DNA of 64,000 nucleotides from Tuctoria greenei (taxonomy: Eukaryota; Streptophyta; Magnoliopsida; Poales; Poaceae): positions 12,864,565-12,928,564 of the forward strand of contig JAYESD010000005.1 of the NCBI GenBank assembly GCA_036927565.1, written 5' to 3'. The first letter of the stretch is position 1; each line of letters starts with the position of its first letter. The notes under the pieces were generated by a model that had not been told where the DNA came from, did no database searches, and worked only from the letters and a program-made list of their open reading frames with translations. The position numbers and the translations under genes were made by a program. Shown piece by piece: positions 11,558 to 23,036 of the stretch.

Positions 11558-14045
11558 CTAGTTGAGGTCCTGGTCCATCCTGTCATGGCGGTCATCTGCG
11601 TTGAACTGGAGTTCGTTGTTGTCGACCTCGGCGTCGCCGCCTTCCGTGACGACGGACGACACGTAGCTGGCCACCTCGGAGCTCATGGCGGCCGACCTGG
11701 CGCGGAACTTATGGCGGCAGCTGTAGCACGTGACCTGCAGGAGAGTAGCGTCCACCTGGCGCACGGCGTGGTCGCGAAGCGCGTGGGCGCGGCCGAGCTC
11801 TACCTGCGCCTGCTGCCGCATTCGCCGGGCGCTGGCCAGCTCCTGCTCGGCCAGCTCCGCCTGCCGCCGCGCCTGCGCCCTGGCCTCCTCCGCCGCCGCC
11901 TTCTCCGCCATCGCCAGCCGCAGCTGCTCCCGTGCCTCCTCCTTCAGCCTCGCTGCCGCCGACGCCGGAGCTTGGCTGTCGTTGGTGGCGCCGCTGACAC
12001 CGATGGACAGCTGCAGCCGCATTGGACCGGCGCTCACCTGGGGAGCAATGGGAGAGGAATGCGGAAAGGCGCGGTAACCGACGGCAGAAAGTGCATTGCC
12101 GTCCAGGCAGCTGTTGCGCGGCGGCATCAGCTGCAGCTCCAGGTTGTGGACGCCGGGACGACGTTCCGGCGGCCCCGGAGACGAGAACGCCTGCTCGAAC
12201 CGGTGGAACGCCGCGACATTGGCTGCGGCGCTCGCCACCGCCGGGCCAGGCCAGGCCACCGGGCTCACCACGAGGTCACCGCTGGACGGGCTCGCGTTGG
12301 ACGCCGTCCGCGACAGCGCCGCAGCTGCCACATGCAGCTGCCCGCTCTGCTGTTGCTGCTGGGACGAGGCAGCAGCCGCCGGTACGCCCAACCCGTGGCC
12401 ACCACCACCGCTAGCCGGCGACGACGACGCCGGCTCCGCGCGCGCCGGCCGGCTGGCGTTGCACGTGTCCTGGTGCTCGATAAAGCTCTCCACCCTGCAG
12501 ACACGACGCATCACAACAGCAAGTTACAAAAAGCGACGCGGTAGTGCGGTAATCAGCTCAGCCTGCCTGACAAACGCGCGTGGGGGTAGAGCGTGAAGTG
12601 ATGGCGCGGTTGTATTGTATGTGCGCGCTGATATGCTCGGTCACAATGCAAGGGCTCGGATCCAGCTTTCCAAGCGGCCGGTCGCTGACACCGATGCGTG
12701 ATATGATGTCGACGAGAGAAGAAGCCAAGCAGGCGGTCAGGGGCTGTGCGACCCTTGTCAGGCGCATGAGTTTTCGGGCCGTTTGGTTGGTTCATCATGG
12801 CATTGAATGGCGCGGCCGCAAGAGCCAAGCGGAGTAGCCAGCCACGCCAGACACCCGGCGAGCCGTGTCAGCAGAAACAAATGCGAAAAGCAACCGACGT
12901 ACGTGTACGTACGCGACTACACGTACACTGGTACAGTCTGCTGCTGCTGCCGCCCTCGGGAATTGTGCCTGTCCCTTCCCTCCTCTTCCCGTCTCTCTCC
13001 TCTTGACGATGGACGCCGGAAGTGAGATGGGCAGTAGCAGCAAGCTGGATGAGCTCATAAAGGTGCTGACTGAGGCCTGGGAAAGACGACAACGTGACCC
13101 CGCAAAAAAATTCCTCCGAAAATCATCACGCCTTTCCGGATCGTGCCCCCATTTTATCCAAATCTTGCAAACGAAAAGACTGTCTGCGTAATCCATCCCT
13201 GAAAGAGATTTGACTAATTGTCTGTTTTATTAGTTCTTTCCATGTTCGATTATAGTAGTATGCTCCTATAAGCTAGTGCTGTTTGATGGCTATTAAGCGG
13301 TTGATCAAATTAAATGATTAGTAGTACTAAGACGCAAGAGGAGGTAGAGGGGAGTAGCATCGTATGGCGCCGTACCGGGAGAAGACGCGGCCGCAGTCGC
13401 AGGTGTGGCCGCGGGTGCCGCAGGTCTTGAGGTGGGCCTTGTAGTCGGAGTGGACGGCGTAGGCCTTGGAGCAGCGGGCGCACGCCCACTGCCGGTGGCC
13501 GCTGTGCTTGCGCCGAAAGTGCTTCTTGATGCCGACGAGGTCGCCGAGGGCGTGGGCGGGGTCGTGGTGCAGGCAGCTCGGCTCCGGGCACACGAACACC
13601 CGCTTCCGCACCGCCTCGCCGGCCTCCCGCTTCAGCAGCTTCCACGGCACCTTGTGCCGCCGCCGGTGCATCTGCAGGTTCTGGTCGCGCTGGAACCCCT
13701 GCCCGCAGATCTCGCACACGTACCGGTCCGACTCCAGCAGCGTCCGCGGAGACAGCGACACCACCTCCGCGTCCGGATCTGCTCCATCGCCATTGTCAGG
13801 AGAACGTGGAACCAAGCTATTGAAAAATCCGTTCTTTGTTTATTTTTCTTTATATATATATATGTAATTGGATGCATGCTTCCAGAGGTAGGCAGGCGCT
13901 TACCCGGAGTGCCGGCTGGCCGCCGCTTCTTCTTGGCGCCGGCGGCACTGGCCGTGGTGATCTGCAGCGACCTGAACGGCTCCGGTGGCCCAGCGGCCGC
14001 CTCCGGATGTGGCACGGCCGTCGTCGGCGCGCAAGAACTCAACAT
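11558..14045 (-). CDS. LPA1-like: IDD-family C2H2 zinc-finger transcription factor (LPA1/SGR5 clade)
   Basis: Three coding exons on the minus strand: 14045-13904, 13778-13376 and 12494-11558. Each intron (125 and 881 bp) has GT...AG ends, giving 493 residues and a TAG stop. Residues 38-42 (KKKRR) are a likely nuclear signal. The four IDD zinc fingers are C2H2 at 69-89 and 111-139, and C2HC at 147-167 and 174-193. An LELQL (EAR-like) motif lies at 300-304, LQLSIG at 342-347, an Ala/Glu/Arg/Gln-rich coiled coil at about 363-437, then CYSC at 438-441. The PAGTPDPDAEVVSLSP entry, the QMHRRRHKVPWKL finger and the C-terminal coiled coil mark the IDD14/15/16 subfamily: rice LOOSE PLANT ARCHITECTURE1 and Arabidopsis SHOOT GRAVITROPISM5, nuclear regulators of shoot gravitropism and branch angle. 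Frame and splice sites look intact. Which grass paralogue it is cannot be settled here. Confidence 0.93.
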
Positions 14046-14210
14046 TGGCGGAACTGCGCTGCACGCTACACCACTGGCACAATTAAAATCGGCAATGCCA
14101 CCCCAGCCAAAAGATGGAATTAATCCTCTCGATCTCTCACTTGCAGTCCTTGCGCGTGATCACCGGTCTGATGGGGGAATAGGCACGGGCCAATGGACTT
14201 GAGATCTCTC

Positions 14211-14218
14211 TTTATATA
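14211..14218 (-). promoter_or_regulatory. Likely TATA box of the IDD gene
   Basis: TATATAAA on the minus strand, 166 bases upstream of the IDD start codon, a normal distance for a plant gene with a 5' UTR of about 130 bases. It is a sequence match only; no transcript evidence. Confidence 0.6.
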
Positions 14219-14319
14219 AGCTTGGAGCCGGGAAGAGGGTGATCACTAGGATGAGGTCGCCAGGGAGAGGGAGTAAACAAAAGGAGGGAGAGACGTGAGT
14301 ACAGCTAGGAATTTGAGAG

Positions 14320-14344
14320 AGGGGGAGGGAGAGAGAGAGAGAGG
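14320..14344. repeat. (GA)n microsatellite in the IDD promoter
   Basis: A GA-rich run, CT-rich on the gene strand, about 280 bases upstream of the start codon. GA/CT tracts near transcription starts are common in plants and can bind GAGA-binding (BBR/BPC) factors; a role here is inference. Confidence 0.6.
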
Positions 14345-17299
14345 AAAAGTTCTTTGGAGCAGTGTTTTTTTGGCTTTGCTGCTACACAACAACACCAAAG
14401 GAGAAGAGGGGAGACAGCTTTCTACCAGCTTTAGGTTTCAGCAGCTTTCTTTAGGATTGTATCATGCTAGAGGAGTGTGGGGGAGGAAGATGGGGTTGGT
14501 GGGTGTTTTATTGGGTTTAACTTCTCTTCTTATTTGCCTTTCGATTTTTAGTACTGATGAGAGGGGTGTGGAGATATATAACTCGCTGGTTCTGGGCTTA
14601 TAGATCTGTCTGTTTCCAAATGAGTGAATAAATGAGTGTTTTTTTAGGGGTGAGATTTGACTGTGTGCAGATATTCATGAGACGAGGTAGTGTGGCTGGA
14701 AGGTTTCACAAAATTAACTGCCTAGCTAGCTGGCCTAGAGGCTAAATGTAGATGATAAAATAATTTGTTTTACATGCTGATGGAATTCACCACAATCTCA
14801 TTGTGTACACAACATCTCCTGATAATTACCTAAACAAAGATAGTACTATTTGAGACACTCCATTTATTTTTAAGGCGGTTCCATGCATGCATTTGGTAAT
14901 TTCATGTGCTGAAACGAGACAAATTAATAGGTTGAGTGGGTCACATTATTTTAAAACACTGGATTAAATGTAAAGGAGCATTCTCCTTAGGCAACTCTAA
15001 ACAAAACGGTTCGACATTGTGCCAATTTTGGTGGGTAAATTTTATTTTGGCGGTGTTTCAACACATAAATGACAATGGCCCAAAGGAAAAAAAATTATGG
15101 ATCCGATATGCAATAGGAGGCCTGTGCATACCGTATCCGGATGGCTTACACGTACCCCCCTCATGGCTAGCATCTACGTCTCAGATCTAGTCGGTGAGCC
15201 AACAGTTATTTTTTCTTTTCAGAGATGTGCTTTGAGATTAGTAAAAGATGATGTGGCATCAATCCGGTTGGGTATGCACCAACACTTTGGTGCATACCAT
15301 ATGCAGAGAATTCAGTTTGTGGCCCAAAAGCCAGTGTAATGCTAAAGCTATCCATACTCGTCTACTATATACCTTACTCTAAAGTCTAATCGAAATCAAA
15401 TAATATTCTTTATAACTTTCTCTATACACTTTGTATACCTACTCTAAATTTTACAGTAACCTTTCTAGTGAAATTTACAGCGCACTACTGAGGACAATCT
15501 AAGATTGATGGGAGAGGAGTAAAGAAACCAAGAAGTGCTACATTAATTATCCTATGGTTTTGGGCTAAGTTTAGGCTCACCTACCTACCAACAAAAAAAT
15601 TCTGTTTATTTTCCTGATGGCCGTAATGTCACAGGTAAAGATACCGTATATATAACGGATGCATAAGGATTTGCCACATGCCAACCAAGACCGTGAAAAC
15701 TCAAGGTTGCTTCATTTTTTTTTCACTTTGAACTGCTGCTGTCGTAATATTCCCGCGAATATTTCATGAAGTTAAAACTAATAACATAATTTCACCAACT
15801 TGTTGCAAACACCTGTCTCATACCCCATGACTCATTGCTATTTGCTAGTTTGTGCATGTATACATACATTTTGACCCTGCTTCCTTCAGATATGCTAGTG
15901 CCTCTCCGTACGTATGGTGTAGGCAGACGTAGCTCTTGGCGCGTAGCTACAGCACTCACTACCGGCGGGCTAGCCGCCCAGCAAACTGCCCGTCGTCCTT
16001 GGCACTGCTGCTGATTGAGCAGCTCCCTCAGGTGTGGGGGTCGTCTCGCTTGCATGCGTGCGTCGTGCGTAACGCACCCAGTACAGCGTTACACATTGCA
16101 TACATATTTTAGAGCCCCGCGCCTCCCGCTCTAGACATGAATCAATGACCATGGTCATGAACCTGCATGCAGGACAGACTGCAGAAGCAGCACTGCGTCA
16201 ATAAACAAACGGATCGATAGCACATTATCTCCAATCGAACTGCTAGCTGTGTTTTCTAATTAATTTGTTTTTCGGCTTCGTGATTGGTCTTCGAATTCAG
16301 ACATTAAACATATGTGTTTGTCATGTTTCCGATGAGGATTCGAGCGGGATGGGCATTGTATAGCCGACGGGAATGATTGGCTTGGACGCTTATGCGAGCA
16401 ATAGATTATTCTAATGCTTCGCTTATGTAGTTGAAGGGATCAATTAGAATATGGTTTACAATACGATGCAAAGCCAGTTAACATTAAGTACTCGTACTTT
16501 GCTGCTGGTTAGGCTCAAAATGTAAGGTTTTACCTCCATGCATGATGGATGGAGCCTCGAGACCAGGCGATTTGAAGCCCGTTTTTTTCGTTGAATATTT
16601 AACTGCTGATTCATCTTGATATTTAATTTGATAGAGAGCCTCCACCAGTTGTTTGAGAGGACCAGCAGATGAATTATGAGATTCCGATCCGATACAGCGC
16701 CAGCAGGCAGCAGCCATCCGGACCCCGGCCCTGTTGTGCACAACTGAGGGCCGGTGCATATGGTGGTTGTGATATGTCTCGTCATACTGACGGAAAGGTC
16801 GGGACAATTTCACATTATCTAAAAAATGTCTCGTCATGCATACTATACATGAATATAGAACACACGCCAATTAGATATTGTCGAAATATATGTACATGTA
16901 TATACAGCAGGCTGGTGTTCTGTTTCGTAGCAAAAGTACAAAAACAAGGAAAAGGAAAAAAGTTATTAATTACTCACTTGAATCTATCGTTTGTTGCTGA
17001 AACAGTAGATCACTAGCTTCTGAATCTTGGCTATGACCCTGTGGCTGTTAAACAGGAGAGATTTGACTGCGGCATGCATCTTTCAGACTCCTATCCTTTC
17101 GTTTGACCACATCAGTGTTTGCATGAGGTAGCACAAGCTAAAGCCAGAACAAACGATGCTATGCTACGACATAATGGGATACAGAGGGTGGTCAGATTGC
17201 TGTCTAGAGCTTTGCACGTGGGGACAAATGTGCATTGTTAGGAAAAGGAATTATGTGGGGGGCTCTCTGTGCTTTGTAACTGTGACAGAACAGTGTTAG
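14345..17299. other. Upstream intergenic region of the IDD gene
   Basis: No coding sequence recognised. The 102-residue ORF at 14295-14603 overlaps the GA tract and has no recognised domain. A perfect 12-bp hairpin (15271-15282 with 15287-15298, loop CACT) is the clearest structure. Several AT-rich stretches may be old transposon debris, but I cannot define ends. Confidence 0.5.
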
Positions 17300-17760
17300 T
17301 TGATTTTGATCTCGGGGTGACAGGGCAACAACCACACCTCCGGGTTCACTCCTTCACGCGCTCTGATCAGGGGCGTAACCGACTTCTGTTCGGTGCAGCC
17401 CTCTCTCACCCCGCGTAATAATAAATAGAGGGAGAGAGTCGGGGCCTCGATCACCAGTTTATCGTGTGCCTAAACCTCTCCCGCAATCCTAAACCGATCT
17501 ATTAGAGCGCGCAGCGAGGAGAAGGTCTCCACCTTCTTCCTGATGCTCCTACGCCGCCATCAACCTCTCGACGCCGCTAACTCCTCTGCATTGACAGTCG
17601 GTGTCAGCACAGCGTCAGGCCGTCACTGCACCGACTTGCCATCTCCATCGCCGGTCTCCAAAAGCACGAAGTGCTTTACTACGCCCCCTGCCCAATGGCA
17701 TCGAGCGACAAATCCAGCGAAGGTACTCTCACCTCTCTTCTAATTCTATTCTACTGCATG
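17300..17760 (+). other. Possible leader and first exon of an unidentified transcription unit
   Basis: The region has a TATA-like AATAATAAATAGAGGG near 17420, a CT-rich leader, then ATG at 17697 opening MASSDKSSE followed by AGGTACTCTC, a plausible splice donor. No downstream exon is recognisable before the LTR sequence at 18177. The layout resembles the LTR-to-gag junction of some copia retrotransposons, so a truncated element is as likely as a gene. Confidence 0.3.
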
Positions 17761-18176
17761 CTGTTAGATGTACAAATTATATGCATGATTGGTTGGTTGA
17801 TTGCTCAAGTAGTTAGATGATTATCGTTTAGACCTAAGAGCTCCCGATTAGAAGTTTCTAGTTTGATCCTAAGCACAATTAGTTCCATCAAATAGGAGCA
17901 CGCGCAAGCTTCGGGAAAGATCAATGCTATTGATAATACCGTGCACTGACTAATGTTGCCACTGATAACTTAAGAAGGACAAGCAATTCACATATACTTC
18001 AACACTACCCTCACATGATGCTCCATCAAGTCCCAAACATGAAATAAGAGTTATGTGTTCAATTTATTTAATAAATCATGTAATTAGGATTCCAACCTGA
18101 GACATCTTATCTTAATACCATATTGAGCTAGTATGCACCTACCGGTTGTCAACAAAATCTTTAGCTTACGAGAAAG
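17761..18176. other. Intergenic; no feature seen
   Basis: AT-rich, no ORF of note. Its last bases flank the start of the copia element G LTR at 18177. Confidence 0.5.
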
Positions 18177-18207
18177 TGTTAGATTTAGTTTCACATTGAA
18201 TAGTAAT
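18177..18207 (+). repeat. Element G left LTR, first part
   Basis: Thirty-one bases starting TGTTAGATTTAG. It continues beyond element A at 44049; the last five bases (GTAAT, 18203-18207) are the target site duplicated by A. Confidence 0.65.
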
Positions 18208-19042
18208 TGTCGACTGTTGGAGTCGGCAGATCTCCTGACACTGCTAAAGTGTTGAAGGAGTTTGTGGTTCGGTGTGGGCACGCGGAGACCGAAGAAGGTG
18301 AATTGCGATTAAACACAGGAGACACTAGGATTTACGTGGTTCGGGCCGCCTGAGCGTAATACCCTACTCCACGGGTGTGTTGGTGTTGTATTAACTTGTC
18401 ACGTATGATCTCCACGTCTGTGAACGTGTGTCCTCGTGTGTATCATCGGCCTGTCCTTTTATAGTACAAGGACAGGCCGTTACAAGCTGGTCTGGCCCGA
18501 CATGTGGCCCCGGCGGTTACTAGTATTGATACACGATTAATTGTTGTTAACGATCCTGTAACAGGCCCCGACATTGCCGTTACAAGTGTTAAGATCGTCC
18601 GTTTAAGTGTCATTAATATGGCATTAATGACATTTAATCGGGTCTTGAAGTCCTTGGCTCTCCTTTGAAGATCCGGAGCCGTTACAAGGTCTTCCGGAGG
18701 TTAGAGGCTACCAGCTCCGACGTTTGGACACATGGTAGCTCCGGAGCTTGCTGTGGGAAGCAGGTAGCTCCGGAGCTATCTGACACGTGTCAGGTCTGGA
18801 GCTTCTCTCGGTCAGGGGTTAAGTCCGAAGGTGCCCTTTCGGTACTTGGTCCGGAGCTTCCCCCTTGCGAGCGGTAGCTCCGGTTTGGCAGTACACGTGG
18901 CGACCTAGGGATTAACCATGTTGGAGAAGCAGGTCCGGTCATGTCTGACAAGTGGGCCTCCGAGGGTCTTCAATCCGTGTAGACGTCCTTCTCTCGAGAT
19001 CTTCGTAACCTCAGGGGGTGTACGGTTTTTAGGGTACCGACA
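18208..19042 (-). repeat. Element A 3' LTR
   Basis: 835 bp, on the minus strand TGTCGGTACC...CAGTCGACA. It includes clustered AGCTCCGGAGC palindromes and CACGTG-type words (18720-18900), a TATAAAAGG box on the minus strand near 18455, and the leader hairpin (18373-18335). Confidence 0.92.
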
Positions 19043-19574
19043 GTGGCCCCCTGGACCTACCTCCGAGGAAGGTCACTGGGGTGAAGTCGTTCCGTCGGAG
19101 GTGGGTCCATCCTTGCGACTCTTGAACTGGGTCTTCAAGGGTCTTCGGAGGTGCCATTGGCAGGGTTTTACAGTTAGATCCCGACGCATGGCGCACCTCA
19201 GGCGGCAGATGAGATCTTTGACGTGCGGATCTCACGCAATTGAAGGTCGCCGGTTCCCGATACGAAAACCGTATCGGTTCCGCGCGCCCTGTCAGGCCGC
19301 CGCCTTTGGGTTTCCCGCCTCGTGATGACAACCGTTCGCCTGGGTAAGAGCCGCGACTTGATCGTCGGGGTGGTCCCGGGCCCTCTTGTCATCGGCTGGG
19401 TTGAATTCTTGAGTAGTATCTTCGACTCCCCTGCAGTTTCCATCCAAGCGTTGCGAGGGCTTACTTAAGAAGGAAAGCGCGCACCGTCGGGAGTTCTTTA
19501 CGCCTCTCATCTGATCTTGCGCTCAAACTCCCGACTCGTACTTTGCTCCTCTTCTCTTGCCTAGCTGTGCCGCG

Positions 19575-22500
19575 ATGGAGTTGGGTCTGCGCGAGAGTCG
19601 CCTGAAGACCGACAACGATTTGAAGAAGGTCCGGGCCCTCATGGGGTGGTCCTCGGACTTCTTCAACCGCTTGGTCCGTGCTGGCGGAGAGCTCCCCTTT
19701 GAGAAGGAGCGCGCTGGCGAGATGGTGTACTTTTCTTCGTACGCCATGGTGGGGCTGATCCCACCATTTTCTTCTTTCTTCTTGATGCTGCTAGACTTCT
19801 ATGGTCTGCAGCTATACCACCTTGGCCCTCACTCCATTCTCCTCGTGTCCATCTTTGTCCACTTCTGCGAGATGTGGGTGGGCATCCTCCCCTGCGTCGA
19901 GCTCTTCCGGACCTTCTTCACCGTTCACACCACCGGTCGGAGCAATGAGTACCTTGGCTTCTACTACTTCGTGAAGCGCAAGAAGTGCCCATTCAACTAC
20001 CTCTGGTCGTTCCCTTCCGGGAAGTGAGATGACTGGAAGAAAGATTGGATAGTCATCAGGGTGGAGGAGCATGAGCGGTTGGAGCTGCCAGACGGTCTGC
20101 CTGGCATCGACACGTCGATATGGAGTGAAGTTCTGGTGCTGGCGGAAGCTTTCGACCCTGTCCTGACCAGGATCCGCCGATGTGTGGAGGGAGGATTGAC
20201 TCCCCAGGCGGTGTTCTGCAACTTCCTGACTAACAGGTGGGCGCCGCTGAAGAGGAGGGAGAAGCTCGCCTGGGCCCTCAACAGCGTGATGGACGAGGAC
20301 CTGGTTGAGACCGGGTTGAAGTCCAACATGGTGGGGAAGACCTTGGAGTTCCACCTCAAAAAATTCCAGCACGGCATCGACGTCGACGGAGATTACTTGA
20401 CTCCGCCGTCAGCCTTTCTCCCTCTGAACATGGAAGTGGAGTTCAGCAGAGAGCTCCGGCGGACGATGCCCGCGCTTGACGACCTTGGTTTCGTCGAGAG
20501 AAGACCAACCACCCGGGTGGCAATCCCCGGGGTGCCCGAAGATGGCCTGGTCCCTGCTCCACAGCCGAGGGTCGAGGTCATCGGCAAGGGCAAGGAGCTG
20601 GCGGAGGAGCCGGAGAGTCGGAAGAGGAAGCTACGACATGCCGACGGAAGGTCCGTCATGCCCGCTACTTCCACCTTGGTTCCTTCTCCCCAGGGGGGAA
20701 GATCTTCTGCCGCCGTGGCGACTGTCCCCGTGGTGGGGTCCTCCCGGAATGAGACTGTTCCTGAAGTGGGATCCTTCCGGAGCGCATCTGTACCCGTGGT
20801 GGAGCCCTCCGGTGGTGCTAGCTCCGGGTGCACGACTCTGGCACCTGGGGCGGTGGGAGCCTCCAGGTCAAGGGGTTCCTCCCGATCGAGGAGAGCCTCG
20901 ACCCGGGAAACGCCCGTGGCTGCAACAAGTTCTGGGGGGCCTCCCGGAGCTCCTACGCCGACCATGGCCAGCCCGGAACGTCCGGGAAAAAGGTTCCGCG
21001 CAAGCTGGTGCGGAAGCCTTCCAAGGTAATTTTTGATTTTTACCTTGATTAACTTTTTAGTTGTAGCAATTGTTTGTTAATTTTCTTTATCCGTCCTCTG
21101 CAGCGTCCCCAAGAAGGGGAGTGAAGCTCCACCCTCGGCCACGATTTCTGAGGCCGTGGGAGCTTCTGCTCCTGTCCCAGTTCCGCCCCAGGTGGTGGCT
21201 GAGGCTGCGACAGCTCCGGCTCCGGCTGTCGTGGTCATGAACCTCGACTCGTCCCCAGAACTTCCCGTGGTAGCGCCGGACCACGGGAGTGAAGACACGC
21301 CAGCGGCACTTGTTTCGGAGGTTGAAGCTCTGGGTCCTGGTGCTGCAGTAGTGGAAGCTCCGGCTGTAGAGCCGGAAGAAGTAGTAGTCCCGGCCTCGGA
21401 GCCGGAACTTGTCGAAGCCCCGGCGATTGAACTGGAGGTGACTGAAGCTCCGGCATGCGAGCCGGAAGTCGAGGAAGTTCCGGCAGTGGAGCCGGTTACC
21501 TCCGAAGTACCGGTCGCTGAGCCGGTTATTGTTGGAGCGCCGGTCACAGAGCCGGCGGTTGAAGAGGCGAGGAAGCTCGAGCCTCCCTCGGAAGAGGTGT
21601 CCCGGTCGGAGCCAGTAGTAGCTCCTGCTTCGGAAGCGACGACATCGATGGTACCTGTGGCCGAGCCAGAGTGGCTAAGCGAAGTCGCCGGCCCCCTGCC
21701 TGAGGGGGCGAATGAAGACTTGGCGGCGGGGCCTTCTTCGATGGCGACTGAGGCCATCCCGGAGGACGGCCCTAGCGCCTTGAAAGCTCAGGGTTCTGCT
21801 CTCGTAGAGTGGGACCCAATTTTTGTATGTGAAGACCCGCTGGAACCAGCAGAGGAGACCCCAGCAGGTCCGGAGCCCATCCCGCTGTCGATGTCTATCG
21901 ACAACGCCTGCTCCAGTCAACGTCAGGTCCAACTAGCCTTCTTCCACGACGGCAAGGCTCTTGAAGAGGAGCGTCAAACCCTTAGGCGGTGGCGTAATCG
22001 GCTCCACTTCGAGACTAAGCTGGCGCAGTCGAGGCTAGCGGACGACAAGGAGTGGATCAAGCGGGAGAAGATCCGCCTGGAGTGCTGGGACAAGCTGCTG
22101 GATGAGAGGGAGAGCATGACCCATGCCCTCGACGCTCAATCCCGGGAGTTCCACGATCAGGCCAAGGCTTCCAATGACGCGACCAATGCTCGGTTCGAGC
22201 AGCTTGAGGCCATCAACGCCGCACTCATCAAGCGCCGAGAGGCACTTGAAGGGAGGGAGAGACGACTCGAGGACGAAGAGCAAAAACTCCTGGAGCTGCG
22301 GGATGACGTCCTGAGAAGGGAAGAGGAGCTCGCCGAGAAAGTAGCTCTGGCTGACAAGGGCCTCGAGGAGCGCACTAATAAGTTGGAAGAGCGCTGCCTC
22401 GAGGAAGAGGAGAAGACATGGGTGCGAGGGCAGGAACTCTACGAATACGAGTGTGCCCTTGTTGCCCGGGAGAAGAAGGTGGAGGCTAGGGAGAAGGACC

Positions 22501-23036
22501 TGGTCGATCGTCGGAACAAGATCCACCTCTGGGAGGAGGAGCTCGGAAGACTTGAGAGGCGGGTTGCTGCAAAGATTCAGCAAAATGCCAAAGAAGTTGA
22601 GCGCCTCGCCCGTGAGAATTCCGAACTGACGGCGGCCAAGAGATCCTTGGAAGAGGTGAAGAGCCTGAGGACGGCGGACTCCCTGCAGATTTGGGAGTTC
22701 CTGGGCAAGGCCAATGATGCACTGACGCTGATGGGTTTCAGCCCCGTGCGCCCGGATGATCCAGAGCCGGAGCCGGACCTTGCGCTGCAAGCGTTGAGCG
22801 CAGCAGGCAGCAAGCTCTCCAAGGTGGGCGACGTCATCGTGGACCAACTGGAGGTCGAGGGGCAATCCCTAGCGAGGAACGTCACAGAATATGTGCTGAC
22901 GTGCTACACCAGCCGGAACCCTCAATTTCCTCTGGACTCGGTGCTTGAAGGCCCCGTCGAAGGAGAAGGCGAAGCTACCCGAGCCAGCGTATCGGAGGTC
23001 GCCCAGAAGGTCGCCGAGTTCTTCCATAGGGTCTAG
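19575..23036 (+). pseudogene. Antisense ORF (aORF) gene of element A, one nonsense codon
   Basis: Two exons, 19575-21025 and 21104-23036, with AAG|GTAATT donor and CTGCAG acceptor, run opposite to gag-pol. Residues 1-280 match the domain Pfam calls putative gypsy type transposon (Transposase_28). The middle is Ala/Pro/Glu-rich repeats (about 510-680). Residues about 740-960 are a long coiled coil (ALIKRREALEGRERRLEDEE). Codon 151 is TGA (20025-20027) where B has Trp, and the frame is otherwise open to the stop. Such antisense ORFs are known in Tat elements; their function is unknown. Exon 1 is 1,451 bases in both A and B. Confidence 0.85.

Noticed and set aside
11555..12544. 329-residue plus-strand ORF across IDD exon 3
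   Set aside because: It is the reverse strand of a GC-rich coding exon; composition is Arg/His/Leu-rich without domains, while the minus frame has a clear IDD C-terminus and splice sites.
13405..14202. 265-residue plus-strand ORF over IDD exons 1-2
   Set aside because: Antisense shadow of the zinc-finger exons; it also crosses the intron with exact splice signals on the other strand.
14295..14603. 102-residue ORF with a hydrophobic stretch, divergent from IDD
   Set aside because: Begins in the GA microsatellite, has no recognisable homologue and lies in the IDD promoter region; not supported as a gene.
22035..22865. 276-residue minus-strand ORF opposite the A aORF
   Set aside because: Leu-rich shadow of the charged coiled-coil coding strand; the same shadow appears in B at 35119-35850.
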